Part shown: positions 36,600 to 49,317 of the stretch, piece by piece
Position numbering within the stretch: the stretch's first letter is position 1
Layout: every line of letters starts with the position of its first letter
From: Brachionus plicatilis
Taxonomy: Eukaryota; Rotifera; Eurotatoria; Ploima; Brachionidae
Reading direction: 5' to 3'
NCBI GenBank assembly: GCA_010279815.1
Contig: QEOQ01000694.1
Location: forward strand, 1,092,180-1,156,179
DNA length: 64,000 nucleotides
Made by a program: the position numbers and the translations under genes
The notes under the pieces: generated by a model
Told to the model about the DNA's origin: nothing
The model's database searches: none
Seen by the model: the letters and a program-made list of their open reading frames with translations, nothing else

Positions 36600-38892
36600 A
36601 TGACCACTGCTAGAGACAAAGTATATCCATTGGCTTTTCCAAAAGGAACCAAATTTTTGTGTGAGTTATGTCAAAAACCAGCAACTAAAATATGTGAAAG
36701 ATGTAGAGTAACATACTATTGGTAAAATTTGAAATTTCTAACTAATTCTTAAAAATTTTCATCTATTTATTTTTTTGTATACAAATTTTCAAGACAATTT
36801 TATAAAAACAGATTTTAATTTGACTTTTTATTTATTCTATCTAGCGATAACGAGCATCAACACACTGATTGGTTTGGTATACACGAAAAAATTTGTCAAT
36901 CACTAGTTCCATTAAGAATTTCTCTGCCTTTTTTACCATCTGAAGAGGAACGAAGAAAACGAAATGATGATTTAAGAAATAAAAAGGTTTGAAAAATTTT
37001 ATTAATTTTTAAAAAAAATTTAATTGAGCTCAATTTCAGCTTCAATTGATTGAGTATACACGTTCAATAGCCCAGCGATATCTTTTTGAGGGAGATTATC
37101 AAAGAGCTATTCCAGGTGCGATGACATCGCTAAAATTTGTAATAGAATTGTTTGGAATTAAGTCAGTTGATCTTGTACCGTCATATTTAATACTTGGTGA
37201 AGCAAGTCAAGGCTTGGGAAATTTGTCTCAAGCTCAAGAATATTTATCACAAGCCGAGTGGACGGTTACCAAGAGTCCTGATTGTCCGCTGCCAATTTTA
37301 TCTAAGTTATATAGAAATATAGCTATGTTACAAATTTCTAAAGGAGATTTCGATCAAGCTCTGAGAAACTTGGCCAATGATGTAATCTTCATTTTAAAAT
37401 CTAAAATTTCAATAATCCTTTATAAAATCAGATTTATTATGCTTCTGAAGAATTTGGAACCGAAAGTTTCCAAGTATCTGGTGGTTATTTTTTGATTGCG
37501 AATATTTTTTTCAAACAAGGAAAAATGGATGTAGCTGATTCTTTATATCGACAAGTAGCTTTAAATTCTATTTGTTTTAGTAAAATATTTAAATTAAAAT
37601 TTTTAAATTTTAGGTTGTTAATATGTGGCATTCCCATCTAGAACAAGTGGTTGAAAAAAAAACCGAAATATCTGAATTGGATACAATATTGGGAAAAAAA
37701 GACGATGATGAAAGAGACAGTGAATCCCTAGGTAATCGTTATTATAAATTTTCTAATTAAAATTTTTAAATTATAAAAAACTATTATTAATTTAAATTGA
37801 CGAATAATGTTCTTAAAAAATAAATAAAAATAGATCAAAATAAAGTACAAGGTAAATGAAACAGCTAATTGATCGACAATAAAAATTCTTATCTTAAAAA
37901 AATTAAACTTAATTTTTGCTAAAATATGGTTAAAAAAAATCTTTTGATAGTAATGATTAACAATTTTAAATATGTAAGAATAACAAAATTTTAAGCATTC
38001 TTAAACTATTATCTTAACTAGCCTGTATTTTATCTTTGAGTGAACTTGAATTGAATTATTTTCATTTATTGAAAACAGTTCATTAAATTTTTTCTCTTTT
38101 TATAATATTTAGAAAATAAATTTCCAAACTTTTTCGTCTTAAATTAAATATAACAAACTTTAATTTTTAACTTAGCCCTACGTAAACTTTAAAAAATAAC
38201 AGAAATTAGATTTATTAATTTTTTTAATATTTTTTAAATTCTCGTTTAAAAAGACACGGAAAGATCGAACGGTATTAAAATTAATTAAAATATTGTAATG
38301 TTACAAAAAGATTGAACGCTTTTACACAATTCACTTAAAAGTTTTATTTTGAATCACTTGAAGTGTAAAATATTTAACTCATAATTGTTTAACACATAAT
38401 TTAATCCGTATTTTTTGCTTAAGAATACCTTCACGAATACATTTTTATGAGCCTTAAGTTGATAAAATTTTTAAGAAAAGAATACGGACAATATCAAGGC
38501 TTTTTAATCAAAATCAATTTTGCTTTCTTTTGTTTTTTGAACACTAATAAATTTTTGGTTTTTATTTTTAATAATTTTTTTTTTAAATTTAGAATTGGCC
38601 AGCGAAGCTGAAGCAAAGAAAGTTTTGTATAGTATATATGAAATTCGAAGAAATGAGACCTCGCAAGACATTGCTGAATTAACAAAAATAGAGCATTGTT
38701 TATGTATGGTGCATTTTCTTTCAAAAGAATATGATAAAGTAATTTTGGACCTAAATATTCAAATTTTATTCACTTTAAATCAATATTTAATAGGTGAGAA
38801 ATTATTCTGATTTGTTAGAATCAAAGTCTGATCTTGATGAAATAATAAAAGCTAATTTGACGCGTATAACTGATTTTATCAAAATTAAGTGA
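36600..38892 (+). CDS. ZMYND12: Zinc finger MYND domain-containing protein 12
   Basis: Seven exons (36600-36721, 36845-36986, 37040-37381, 37432-37554, 37614-37731, 38593-38738, 38794-38892), all GT..AG and phase-consistent, give 363 residues, close to the vertebrate length. The N-terminal MYND finger has all eight ligands (Cys21, Cys24, Cys32, Cys35, Cys41, His45, His54, Cys58). A TPR-like helical region follows, with YLILGEASQGLGNLSQAQEYL and WTVTKSPDCPLP closely resembling ZMYND12. The vertebrate protein works with TTC29 in the sperm flagellum and inner dynein arm assembly, so a ciliary role is likely; rotifer-like animals rely on cilia. Intron 5 is long (861 bp). Exon 4 could end in alternative ways, but the given joins keep the family alignment. 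AATAAA lies at 38915-38920. Confidence 0.93.
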
Positions 38893-39965
38893 TATTTTTA
38901 TAAGTCAAAATTTAAATAAAACATACTTAATTTTTTTATTAAAATTTTAAGCATTTAATAAAATTTTTAAGTAATTATTAAACATTTAAACTTGTTTATT
39001 AAAATTTTTACAATTATTATTATTATTATTATTGTTTAAAAAAAAAAAAGAAAACTTGCCTCATAGGCAAGTTGAAAAGGAAACTCAAAAATACAAATTA
39101 CAATTTTACAAAGAAAATTAAAAATAATAAAAAATCTGATTTACAGATCATATTAAGTTTCATAAATAATTAATTCATTTACAGTGCTCCTACGATACGA
39201 TGTTTTTACGTGATTTTACGTAAATTTTCGTAAATTTACGTAATTTTACTGAAAATTACGTAAAGCTTAAAAGGGCCAAAAATGGCCGTTTTTCCGTTAT
39301 AAATGGTAATTTTTTTCCAAATTTTGATTTTTGAAAATTTGAAACATTTTTTATGAACAAAAAAAAATTCCGTAAATTTTCTTAATTTTACATTAAAAAC
39401 CAATTTTTTTGAAGTAAATTTAAGTAAAATTTGGTAAATTAATGTAAAAAATTGTAATAAAAAGTAAAAAATAGTAATTCGCAAAAAATTTTATTTTTAT
39501 TTTTTTACTTCTCCTAAAAGGAGGTTAATTCAATTCAATAAATAAATAAGGTATTTTATTATGCGTCAAAGGACTTTTCCCATTTTATTTCGACATCTGG
39601 GTCTTGGTCGAAAATCCTAATTTGATCTTTTTTCTAATGTCAATCAATTTACAGTTAACACATGTCAGTCGATTCCAAAAAGCTTTAAAACCAGAATCTG
39701 TCATTTAAATTTACTACAATTTTTTTCTTGATTTGATAATTAGAACCTCGAATTAAAAAAATTTTGGATGTGAAATTTTTTAAATTTAGAAAAAAAAGAT
39801 AATTTCGACTGTTTATTATATTTAACTTTATATTCGATATTTTTTATTTAGATTTTTCTTATTTTCAGCAAATTTTTTTTATTTTCAATGTGAATTAAAA
39901 TTTTTCAATAAACAGTAATGAAGAGTTATTTTAATTTTTTGATAGATTAATTTTTAGCTTTTGAC
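38893..39965. other. Spacer with retroelement tails and TTACGTAA repeats
   Basis: (ATT)n at 39014-39037 and a CTTGCCTCATAGGCAAG hairpin (about 39056) belong to a segment inverted relative to 6795-6870. At 39205-39265 a cluster of TTTTACGTAA-type palindromes occurs. At 39508-39550 a CTCCTAAAAGGAGG hairpin is followed by AATAAATAAATA; a similar tail is at 42465-42520. No gene. Confidence 0.4.
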
Positions 39966-40375
39966 TATGCTATCTTTTTCTTATTTAATGTTTTTCAATC
40001 ACGATTTACCTAAAAATCTTAAAATTCAAATGCTAACATATGATTCATGAAAAAGTTACAATTAAAGGAATATTGAGAATCAAAACGAACCAATGTCAAA
40101 TTAATCAGAAGATTAAAAATAATTTGGATATTTAAACTCGAGATTTCTTAAAAGCAATTTGATCAATAGGTCAAAATTGAAGTTTTTTAAATTTTATCCA
40201 TTAGACATTTTTTTTTAAATTTAAGAAAAATCTAAAAATTATGTTGTAAAATTTTTAATCTGAGTTTTTTAACAATTAGAGCTTTATTAATAATTGATTT
40301 GAATAAATTAAAGATTAATTAGTCTTTTATTAAAATTTCAATAAAAAATTTCTTAAAAAATCATCTATTTTATAC
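39966..40375. repeat. Direct repeat copy 1 (partner at 45391-45745)
   Basis: About 400 bp shared in the same orientation with 45391-45745, starting TGCTATCTTTTTCTTATTTAA. This copy retains about 75 bp near 40120-40195 missing from the other. The pair brackets about 5 kb of transposon relics. Confidence 0.8.
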
Positions 40376-40849
40376 CATTTATTTAAGTATATTGATTTTA
40401 GATTTTAAACTTAAAAAAAAAAGGAAAAAATATTTTTGATAAAGGATTTGTTCAATCTAATAAAATTATTTTAAATTTTTATTAAAAATGTTATTTTGAA
40501 AACTCCTAGCCCTTTGATTATACTGTCTGATTAAGAGCAGATAATTAAAATGATCCTAAATGTTGAACAGAACGACAAAAATTTTTGTTGCTTTAGAAAT
40601 TTCTATAAAATCCTACTATATAATAATAAAATACAAGAATGGGGGTTTAGACGGATTGCTTGGAAGCATGGGGCTGACTTGTTTCATAGCATGTATTGTT
40701 TCATAGCATAATTGATTTTCATAGCAAATCAATTATTATTAAATATATTTTCAATAAAATATATTCTATTGAAAAAAAGTGCTAATAAAAATGAAAAAAA
40801 TTATCTTTATAATTAATTAATCGTAATTAAACTAATATTTTTAAGATAA

Positions 40850-42640
40850 TCAACACATTCTGTCTTATTGTATTTTGAAACTACATTGAAAATACGTGTA
40901 TCAAAATTGACCTGTGTTTCATCACGCTCAAAAATTTTGCCGGTCTTTATTAAAGTTATATTATTTTCCGTGTTTGACTGCTCTTTACGCATTTTCTCGA
41001 CTAGTAGATTTATTGTTAGATGTTTCTTTTCCTGTGAAGAAAAAGCACTATGCCACGATTAATCATGGAACACGATTAATAATAAGAAACTAGTTTTTCA
41101 AACAGTGACTAATTTTTTTTGACAATGTGGAAAAATGGATTTTGGTACATTATTTAGAATACTTGGGACAATTTAATTTAGCTTATCCAATAACCGAGTC
41201 TCATTTTTGAAATCTCTTTAACGAGTCAACTCAATAAATCTTCAATGCAATTCAGATCTAGGCTGTTCGCAAGCAAAGATAAGATTTTAACATTTTGCTC
41301 CTTGCTTTACTCGTTTAAAATTGCATCTTCATTAAACTTTTCTGGCGGCATCCTTTCCATCTGAATTCGATTTTTTCTATTATATACTTCAATGTTAATT
41401 TCGTCACTGAATACTATTTGCAGAAATGTATGCAGATGATAGAAAGGTGATCGCTGAGGTCGGGGACACGAATGAATCCAGCCTACAATCGGATATAAAT
41501 GAGATAAAGAATTGGTGTACGAGATGGTCGATGTGCCTGAACAGCAGCAAATGCAAAATAATGCATTTTGGAAAAAATAATCCGAGGAAAAATTATTACA
41601 TAGAGAATTAAGAGAGTAAAGTATGGCTTGACAAAACAGAGGTTGAGAAGGACTTAGGGGTGATGATTTCTAGCGATGGAAAGAATAGTAAGCAAGTAGA
41701 AGCAGCAGTGTCTACGGCAAATAAAGCACTCGGCAGAATGAGGAAAACTTTTAAATTTTTAAATATTAAATTATTCAAGATATTATATCCAGCTTTCGTA
41801 AGAGCGCATTTAGAGTTCGCTTCAGCTGTGTGGATCTCTATGTCAAAAAGGGATATATCAAAATTGGAGGGTATTCAGAAAAGGGCGACAAAAATGGTCA
41901 TTGAATTAAGGGGTCTAGAATATGAAGTAAGGTTAAAAGAATTAGGACTAACAAGTCTCGAGGTTAGGAGGAAAAGAGGGGACTTGATACAAATTTATAA
42001 AATCACAAAAGGTTTCGAAGAGGTAGAACTGGGTCTAAGAAATACAGGGGACACAGTAGGAGCTAATAGAAGACACAAGAGTCAGATAATAAGGGAAAAA
42101 TTTTTAAATGTACCCATGAGGGATAATTTTTTACTGAACCGCAGCGCTGCCACCTGGAATATGCTACCCTCGGAGATAGCAGAGGCGGAAAAGGTTAACC
42201 AATTTAAAGCCAGAATTGACCGACATATGGCCTCGGAGACTTGGAGGAGATCGGTCTACCGAAGCTGAAATTGATGAACTTATGAAGTATGTGGCCATAA
42301 CCAAAACCACAAGCTGATAAAGTGCAGCGTTATAAACTGCACTCACACTTTATGTGTTACAGCTTACAATTCTACTACTACTACTACTACTACTACTACT
42401 ATATTATTTTTTTTTAATTTAATTTTTATTTTTTTTTTATTATTATTATGGCATCTTTAATTTTTTACTTCTCCTTAAAGGATGTTAATTATAAATAAAA
42501 ATATATAAATATATATAAATATAAATGGCGACCATCTTTGTCAGTAGAAATTTTAGGTCTTCCATATCTTAGACGATCGTCGTATGAATTTCTTTAATTA
42601 TATCGATCAATAAAAGTCTTTATGGATGATTTGGATTTTG
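40850..42640 (-). pseudogene. Tc1/mariner transposase relic interrupted by a LINE
   Basis: On the minus strand, 42566-42525 reads YGRPKISTDKDGRH, the second helix-turn-helix region of a Tc1-type transposase. After about 1.1 kb of LINE sequence, 41411-41400 reads FSDE (first catalytic Asp) within a longer match, IVFSDEINIEVYNRKNR. Degraded sequence with FHD-SWHSAFSSQEKK near 41060-41010 may be the second Asp region. The final Glu motif was not found. Multiple stops make it a relic. Confidence 0.6.
41416..42268 (+). pseudogene. 5'-truncated LINE reverse transcriptase C-terminal part
   Basis: A single frame runs from the catalytic YADD (41429-41440, MYADDRKVIAEV) to 42268, broken only by a TAA at 41609-41611. 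Its second part has the C-terminal domain of jockey/CR1-type reverse transcriptases (KALGRMRKTFKFLN, HLEFASAVWISMSKRDISKLEG, IQKRATKMV). A tail with a (CTA)n run follows at 42376-42402. Sequence upstream of YADD is unrelated, as expected for 5' truncation during reverse transcription. It sits inside a Tc1-type transposase relic. Confidence 0.85.
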
Positions 42641-42734
42641 TCCTCTTTACTAATAGGTAAACTTTTGGGAGTTTGTTTGAATGGGCTTGTCGTAAAGAAA
42701 ACAGAAGAAAAATTTTAAGGGATATTCTAAAACA

Positions 42735-43951
42735 CTGACGAATAAGCCACCTGACAATTAAACATCATGCAGACCGATTTCGTTTTTAAACTTCTTAGTG
42801 AAGTGGCTCGAAAAAATAATCAATACTAAAATACAAACTTGGACAGAAAGTGAAAAGATTCTTCCGCTAAGTCAATCTGGATTCAGGAGAAACAAAAGTA
42901 CTCAAGACCACATTCTTAGAATTAATTAATCGATCGTTGATGGCTTCAATCGAAATGAATTAACCGGAGCTATTTTTTTTGACCTTGAGAAGGCCTTTGA
43001 TAAGACATCCCATCGTGGCAAGATAGCCAAATTTAAAGACATAAATATCCACAGCTTGTTGTTAAACTGGATCAGAAACTTCCTAAATGACCGATCATTC
43101 CAAGTTTGTCACAATCAAACCTTATCATTTGAGAAGTCAATAACTTGTGGGGTCCTTCAAGGTAGTTTTCTCTCACCAACCCTGTTTATTCCTTTCTTTA
43201 GTGATATTGCCTGCAGTCTGCCAAAGGAAGTAAAAATTGCACTGTTTGCGGATGATCTTTGCATATGGATTACAAGAACCTCTAAAAAAAATTGAGCGTC
43301 TCCTTCAAGATGCAATCGAGAAAATTGTTGAGTTTTGCAAAAAAATGGGGCTTCAAAATAAATAAAACAAAAACATGCCACACTACTTTCACAAGAGCCG
43401 GTGCGAAAAGCAAATACGAAAGAAAATACAAGCTAAATATCAAAATTGAGCAAGAAGAGGTACCACTAGAGCAGAATCCAACCTTTCTAGGCATCAAACT
43501 GGATCCAAAACTTGCCTACACAGCACATCTACAAGACGTTATAAAGAAACAGACGTCAAAAATGAATCTAATTCGTAAAACTAAAGGCTTTAGATGGAGT
43601 TCATCTCTAAGAATCAATTTAAACCTCTATAAAACTTTAATTCGCTCGTTGTTTGACTACTGTTTCATTTTTTTAAATTCGGGATCAGAAAAAATAAAGC
43701 TTAAGCTCCAAAAAAAGCAAAACAGGATTCTAAGAATTATAAATTTTTTTCATCTTAAAACAAGCATTAATAGTATGCATAGAATACTTAAAATTGATAA
43801 AATAGAAGACAGATCAAACCAACTATTCATTAAATTTATGAAAACGAGAGCTCAACATGAATTAATCGCAAAAGAAATTCACGATTACCTTTCTAAAAGA
43901 CCAAATGAATCACAACAAAAATTAAAAACAGTTTTTGACAAGCTACAATGA
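42735..43951 (+). pseudogene. LINE reverse transcriptase relic
   Basis: The frame reads CRPISFLNFLVKWLEKIINT, SQSGFRRNKSTQDHILRIN, FFDLEKAFDKTSHR (motif A), GVLQGSFLSPTLF (motif B) and LFADDLCIWI (motif C, FADD at 43245-43256). These are the conserved RT blocks of jockey-like non-LTR elements. A stop lies at 42927-42929 and two frameshifts near 43285-43345 fall in poly-A runs. The last frame (43292-43951) holds GFKINKTKTCHT and the C-terminal region. The endonuclease domain is missing. The tail ends with AAATAAATAAA near 44045-44058. Confidence 0.88.
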
Positions 43952-44096
43952 TAAATTACAAAAATATTCCTAACAGGCTGGCTGAAAAGGAGGCACTACG
44001 CCGTTCGGAGCTGCCAAGAGGAACTATTCCCTCTAAATTATATATTAAATAAATAAAACACTGACCCCTTTGTGCGATGGTTGAGATAGATTTCAT

Positions 44097-44725
44097 GGGT
44101 CTATTCTCTTATGTGACCAATTGATCACGTGATCAAAATTAAGGTGAACAAAAAATGAAAAAATTCAAAATATTTACCACAAAACTCACATTTAACTGGA
44201 TCACGTTTATTACTTAAAGTTTCTTTAATAGTTTCAATTGATTCAAGATTACAGAGCCAACAACACCAAACTCATAAAGCTTAGAAAAAATTCTAAAAGC
44301 TTCTGTTTCTTTAATAGCGTCTTTGACTTTCATGTTTCACTTTAAACTCTTTTTCATGAATTAAATTTTCTATTTAAATACTAAAATTTCAATTTTGAAA
44401 GGTCATTTTAATGTTATATTTTATGTAATGCTTAAGGTTCCAGATAAATTATGTTTAAAAAAGTTTTCAAAACTTAAGTGAATTTCAAATAATTTTTTTT
44501 ATGTGATCAAGACTAACATTTTGTGATCAATGTTAGCATTATGTGATCAAACTAAGAATTATGTGATCAAGGTTAGCATTAGGTGATCAATTATTTTATT
44601 AAGTCAATTTTTTTGTTCACCTAAATTTTGATCACGTATTTCGTGACCAGTGTTGGTCACCTATCACCTAAAAAATTTTTGGTCACATATTACGTGATCA
44701 ATTGGTCACATAAGGGAATAGACCC
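44097..44725. mobile_element. Inverted-repeat transposon with 8-bp target duplication
   Basis: The 629-bp element has about 33-bp terminal inverted repeats starting GGGTCTATTC and containing TTATGTGACCAATTGATCACG, with one mismatch. Flanks GATTTCAT and GATTTTAA look like a mutated 8-bp duplication of GATTTTAT. An inverted paralogue without the insertion lies at 45770-45825 and reads GAGATAGATTTTATTTAAG, supporting this. The interior has (ATGTGATCAA)-type repeats near 44500-44595. The superfamily is uncertain. Confidence 0.75.
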
Positions 44726-44903
44726 GATTTTAATTAAGAAATATTTGAAGAAATTTTTGCAATGTCACACTATTGAAATAATTAAATTAAGATTATTTGG
44801 TTTTTTAAAATTTTAAAGGAAAAAATTAATTCTATTAATTTACTTTACTTTTACATTTTTTTATTCTTAATAGAATTTTTGATCTTTTGACTGTTGAAAA
44901 ATG

Positions 44904-45258
44904 TGCATCTTGAAGTTTAGGATAAAAAAAATCAGATCAAATAGTATTTTGTTTATAACTTTTGAATGGTATTTGATTAAATCTCTCTGCAAAATGCTAA
45001 CTTATGCAAAAAACATGCTAAATATTAAATAAGGCTCTGCAAAAACTCTGCAATTTTGCAGGAAAATGAACGTCATTAAAAAGTATTTAATTCAGCTGCG
45101 CAATTTAATTGCAGATTTTTTGCAAAGCCTTGTCTAATATTTAGCATGTTTTTTGCATAAGTTAGCATTTTGCAGAGAGATTTAATCAAATACCATTCAA
45201 AAGTTATAAACAAAATACTATTTGATCTGATTTTTCTGATCCTAAACTTCAATATGCC
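44904..45258. mobile_element. Near-perfect palindromic fold-back element
   Basis: Arms of about 140-150 bp (44904-45053 and 45115-45258) share TTTATAACTTTTGAATGG, CTCTCTGCAAAATGCTAAC and GCATGTTTTTTGCATAAG in inverted order. No coding region. Similar TGCAGA boxes occur in the fold-backs at 15.7-16.1 kb and 55 kb. Confidence 0.8.
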
Positions 45259-45390
45259 GAAAAATGCAATAATTTAACTAGCTAAAAGTTTTTTTTTAAT
45301 ATTTAAGTTGGTTTGATTTAATATTATACTCAATGCTTTAAAGAAGCGAAAAACTTTTAATTAAAGTACAATTTAAAAAAAATTTGATGA

Positions 45391-45745
45391 AAATGCTATC
45401 TTTTTCTTATTTAATGTTTTTCAATCACGATTAACCTAAAAATCTTAAAATTCAATTGCTAAAATATGATTCATGAAATTAAAGTTACAATTAAAGTAAT
45501 ATTGAGAATCAAAACGAACCAATGTCAAATTAATCAGAAGATTAAATTTTATCCATTAGACATTTTTTTTAAATTTAAGAAAAATCTAAATATTATGTTG
45601 TATAATTTTTAATCTGAGTTTTTTAACAATTAGAACTTAATTTTAATTGATTTGAATAAATTAAAGATTAATTAGTCTTTTATTAAAATTTCTAAAAAAA
45701 TAAAAAATTTCTAAAAAAATAAAAAATTTCTTAAAAAATCATCAA
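45391..45745. repeat. Direct repeat copy 2 (partner at 39966-40375)
   Basis: Same orientation and landmarks as copy 1, for example GAGAATCAAAACGAACCAATG; a 75-bp internal deletion and a small AAATAAAAAATTTCT duplication distinguish it. Confidence 0.8.
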
Positions 45746-45825
45746 TGTTTGTAACACTTTTTTCAATTTTATTTGCAAAAATTTCTCAAAATATTTCTTA
45801 AATAAAATCTATCTCAACCATCGTA

Positions 45826-45869
45826 CATTTTCAATGCATTTTCAATGCATTTTCAATGCATTTTCAAAA
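45826..45869. repeat. 11-bp tandem repeat (CATTTTCAATG)x3.8
   Basis: Three perfect and one partial unit in a row, directly beside the inverted empty-site paralogue of the 44097-44725 insertion. Confidence 0.9.
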
Positions 45870-46576
45870 TTGTATTTAAAATTTATATAAAACGCAATAG
45901 AACATACCATATGTTTTGAATTTTTTTAATAATCCTACATAATATTTTTTTTTAAATCATAAATTTACATAAAAGTTGAACAAATCAAAATTATTTTCGA
46001 ATTTTGTTTAAGTTTTTAATCATGATCACTTCTCTTTTTTGCAATTATTCGGTTTATTATCAGTGACATGTTTGCTTAACCCAAAAAAATGATAATTTCA
46101 GTAAAACATTTTTTTTACAATCAAAAAAATTAAACAATTTGTATTGTCATTGTCTAATTAAAATAACAAATGAACGGATTATCATTTCAACTCAGTGTTC
46201 ACTTTAAATTTGATCAAAGAATTAAGCCGAAAAAGAATTGCCTCAAAATTACAATCCAACTTAAATTTTAATTCATACAAACAGTAAAAAAATCAGTCAT
46301 TTCTTGACTTTTTCACAATACTGTATATGCTTTTAAAATTTTGTATGGAATAATAATGACCACTTAAATTACTTGGAGCTATTTCCAAAATTTTTAAATT
46401 CTTAGGTAAAAAATTCTGTCTCTTTAAAATTAGAAATCTAAAATATTTCATTAATTTTTTCATAAAATATTTAAATTGATGATAATATTTTAAATGATTA
46501 CAAAAATGACTAAATTCTTTTATTTAAAAATTATATTTATTCATTGGAATGTAATTTGAGTAAACTAGAAAAATCA

Positions 46577-49317
46577 TCATCGGTGTTTTTTTTTCAATAT
46601 CAAGTTCCGGTCATAACTAACAATTATTTTTGTGTATAAATTTGATTTTAAAACTTCAACAACTTTATATTCGATTGAATTTATCCCTTCAATTTTGAAT
46701 CGTTCTTTTACTTTATTCAGCAATTTAAAGCGTTCCGGATTTACATTTTGATCTTTTGGATGATTGACCATAAAATAGCGTCCAATTTCAAGAGGGTATC
46801 TAGAAACTTGAAGACCACTTGCAATTATTCTGGGAAAAAAAAAGCTTAGCAAAAATTCAAAATGCTTGTCTCCATTACCTTGCTCTAAAATCATCATCTT
46901 CACCTTAAGAAAGATATTTAACTAGTGAATGAAAAATTTATAAAGAAATATCGAAAAACCTCCCCAACCAAAATACATATTTGAAAATCCATTCACCTTT
47001 TTCATTTGCTCTTTGGTCAAAGCAGAAACCCCACCAAATATCGTTTCATACGGAAGTCTAAAATATCAATTAACTTTTCCTTTTACTATTTCTTTCAACA
47101 AAAAAAACCTATAGTGAAAAGTACTGACCGCCGATGACATATGACGAGGTTGCTCAGGACACGAATATATATTCCTGTCATCTTCAGGAATTAAATCAAC
47201 ATCATGAAAAATAAAACAATTCCATTTATCATTTGAAAGCTTCAGTGATTCTATAAAACCAATGTTCATCAAAAGACCTCTGTTAAATGAAATATTTTGA
47301 ATTGGTTCGATTACAAAAATTCCATAATTTATTTGTTGTCTAAAAAGAATTGGATGGATGTGTCGCAAAAATATTTTTAAATTAGTCTCTCTGTTTCTAT
47401 AAGGAATGATAATAGCTACTTTGTGCCTGGCAATGCATTCAGTTGGAGACCAGAGTCCTCCAATCTCTATGTTCAAATTTCTAGTTTCATTTTCGATTTC
47501 TTCGAAAGTTATCGTGCTATTTACATCAATTCTCAATCTTCCAACTCAAAAAAAAATTATTCAAATGATTTATTTTTACAATGGATGAGAAAAAATTCAT
47601 GTCAATTTTATTCTTTTAATTTCTATTTTCTAAAATGTTCTTAATTTTTTTATGGATCAAACAACTTGTGTTTTCTTTTTAGATGATCATTTAATAATAT
47701 TAAATAAGTAATAAATTTATTTAAGCTTCATGAGACAAATAAATAAAATTGTATAGCTATTTATTAAACTTTACAAATTAATCAATAATTTCAAATAATA
47801 TTAATTACTCTGGCTAGACTTTTTGAAAATATATTATTTAATTCTGATAATACTTTTAAATCTAAATTAAAATCGTAATATGAAGCTAATTCGATTAAAA
47901 ACCAATTATTTCCTGTTATGTAAAGAAATGATAACGATAAAATTATAAAATAATTACATTTCTTTATTTTGTAATTTAAAGGATGAAGTCATAAAAAGAT
48001 TTTAAAATTTTGATAAATATAGAGTATGAAATATGACCTAAATTCTGCTATTTTTTTTTGATAAAAATACAATTCGAATGCTCTAATTATGGTATTATAG
48101 ACTCAATAAGGTATTTACTCTTCTTTGTTAATCGTGAGATGTAAAAGAACCCTTATTTTTTCTTTTAAAATGACTTAAATACTTTACAAAATTGAATTTA
48201 ATCCGTAACTTTTAAATAAGCGTTTTATTCGTTTTTTAAATTTTTATTCCTTAAATATAATTTCCCATGAGACTTAAAATTTTGAATTCATTTTTTTCAG
48301 TTCATGAAAATAAAATTTCATAATTATGTAAAATTTTGGATTTTAAATACGATTTTGGTCATTATAATTTTTAATTTTGTTGAAATACAGAATATTTCTT
48401 TTCGTTTAATAAGTACATTCTATAAATTTCTTTGAAAAATGCTATTTAAAACAGAGCTACAAAATCATTCAAATTGCTTGAGCATGTACTAAGAATTCCA
48501 GCAGACAGAATCTCTAGAGTGGTATTATTTTTAACAGCCCAAGAGAAAAAAAACGAGGAAAGTACAAAATAGTTTTAAATAATATTTGAGAAAAAAAAAA
48601 TCAACTTAAAATATCTAAGAACAAATTTTTAAAGATTAATGAAAAAAATATAAAATCCTGATTAAAGGACTGAAACTAGGGGAAATACGGTTAATTACTG
48701 GAACAAAGGTGACAAAAATGTGATAAGATCCTATTATCTTTTTTTAGACCTACTATTAAATGGGCGATATAAAACCTTCGGCATGTGAGGAGATAAAATT
48801 TAAAATTTTTGCACCTTACTAAACTTAAATTTAAATATTAAATGTATATTTAATAATTATAAGAAATCAATACGAAACCTTGAAATACGATTATTTATTC
48901 ATTACTCGACTAATTGTAGAATAAAATTATGGTCATGAATTTATTTTTGAACGAATTGCTTACCTAATTTTTCCGGAATTAATGCACATTGAGATTTTGC
49001 TGATACATTTGTAGATTTTGCGTTTGAAATAACTTTAAATTTATTTTTTTGAGCATTAATTTTCATTTAAATAAATTTATCTTACAGGTTTTATCTGATT
49101 TAATGGCTAAAAATGATTGATTAACATCAGTCAAATCTTTCTCATTCGTTGCTTCTTTGTTTTTTTTTTCATTTCGTTTGTCATCGCGATCATCGTTTAG
49201 AATAATTGTATTTGAAGTTTTTACAGTAAGATATAATAAGAAGCTAATAAGATTCAACAACAACAAAATGGTTCCGAGAACCTTCTTTTTTGAATTAAAT
49301 ACTTTTATCAAGCTCAT
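46577..49317 (-). CDS. Beta-1,4-galactosyltransferase
   Basis: Six exons on the minus strand (49317-49086, 49032-48964, 47544-47109, 47057-46960, 46903-46879, 46829-46577) give 370 residues. It is a Golgi type II membrane enzyme transferring Gal (or GalNAc) from a UDP-sugar to terminal GlcNAc. Exon 1 encodes a short tail and one membrane anchor (VLGTILLLLNLISFLLYLTV). Exon 2 carries the CALIPEKLVG motif seen before the catalytic domain. Then come IIIPYRNRE (145-153), FNRGLLMNIGF, the metal-binding FHDVD (213-217), FGGVSAL, GWGGEDDDFRAR and a metal-binding MVNH. The fifth exon is only 25 nt and encodes the GEDDD core. The second intron is 1.4 kb. The Tyr/Phe that sets donor specificity was not resolved, so the exact sugar is left open. 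Confidence 0.93.

Noticed and set aside
39236..39484. Phe-rich minus-strand ORF near the TTACGTAA cluster
   Set aside because: No homology; composition artefact.
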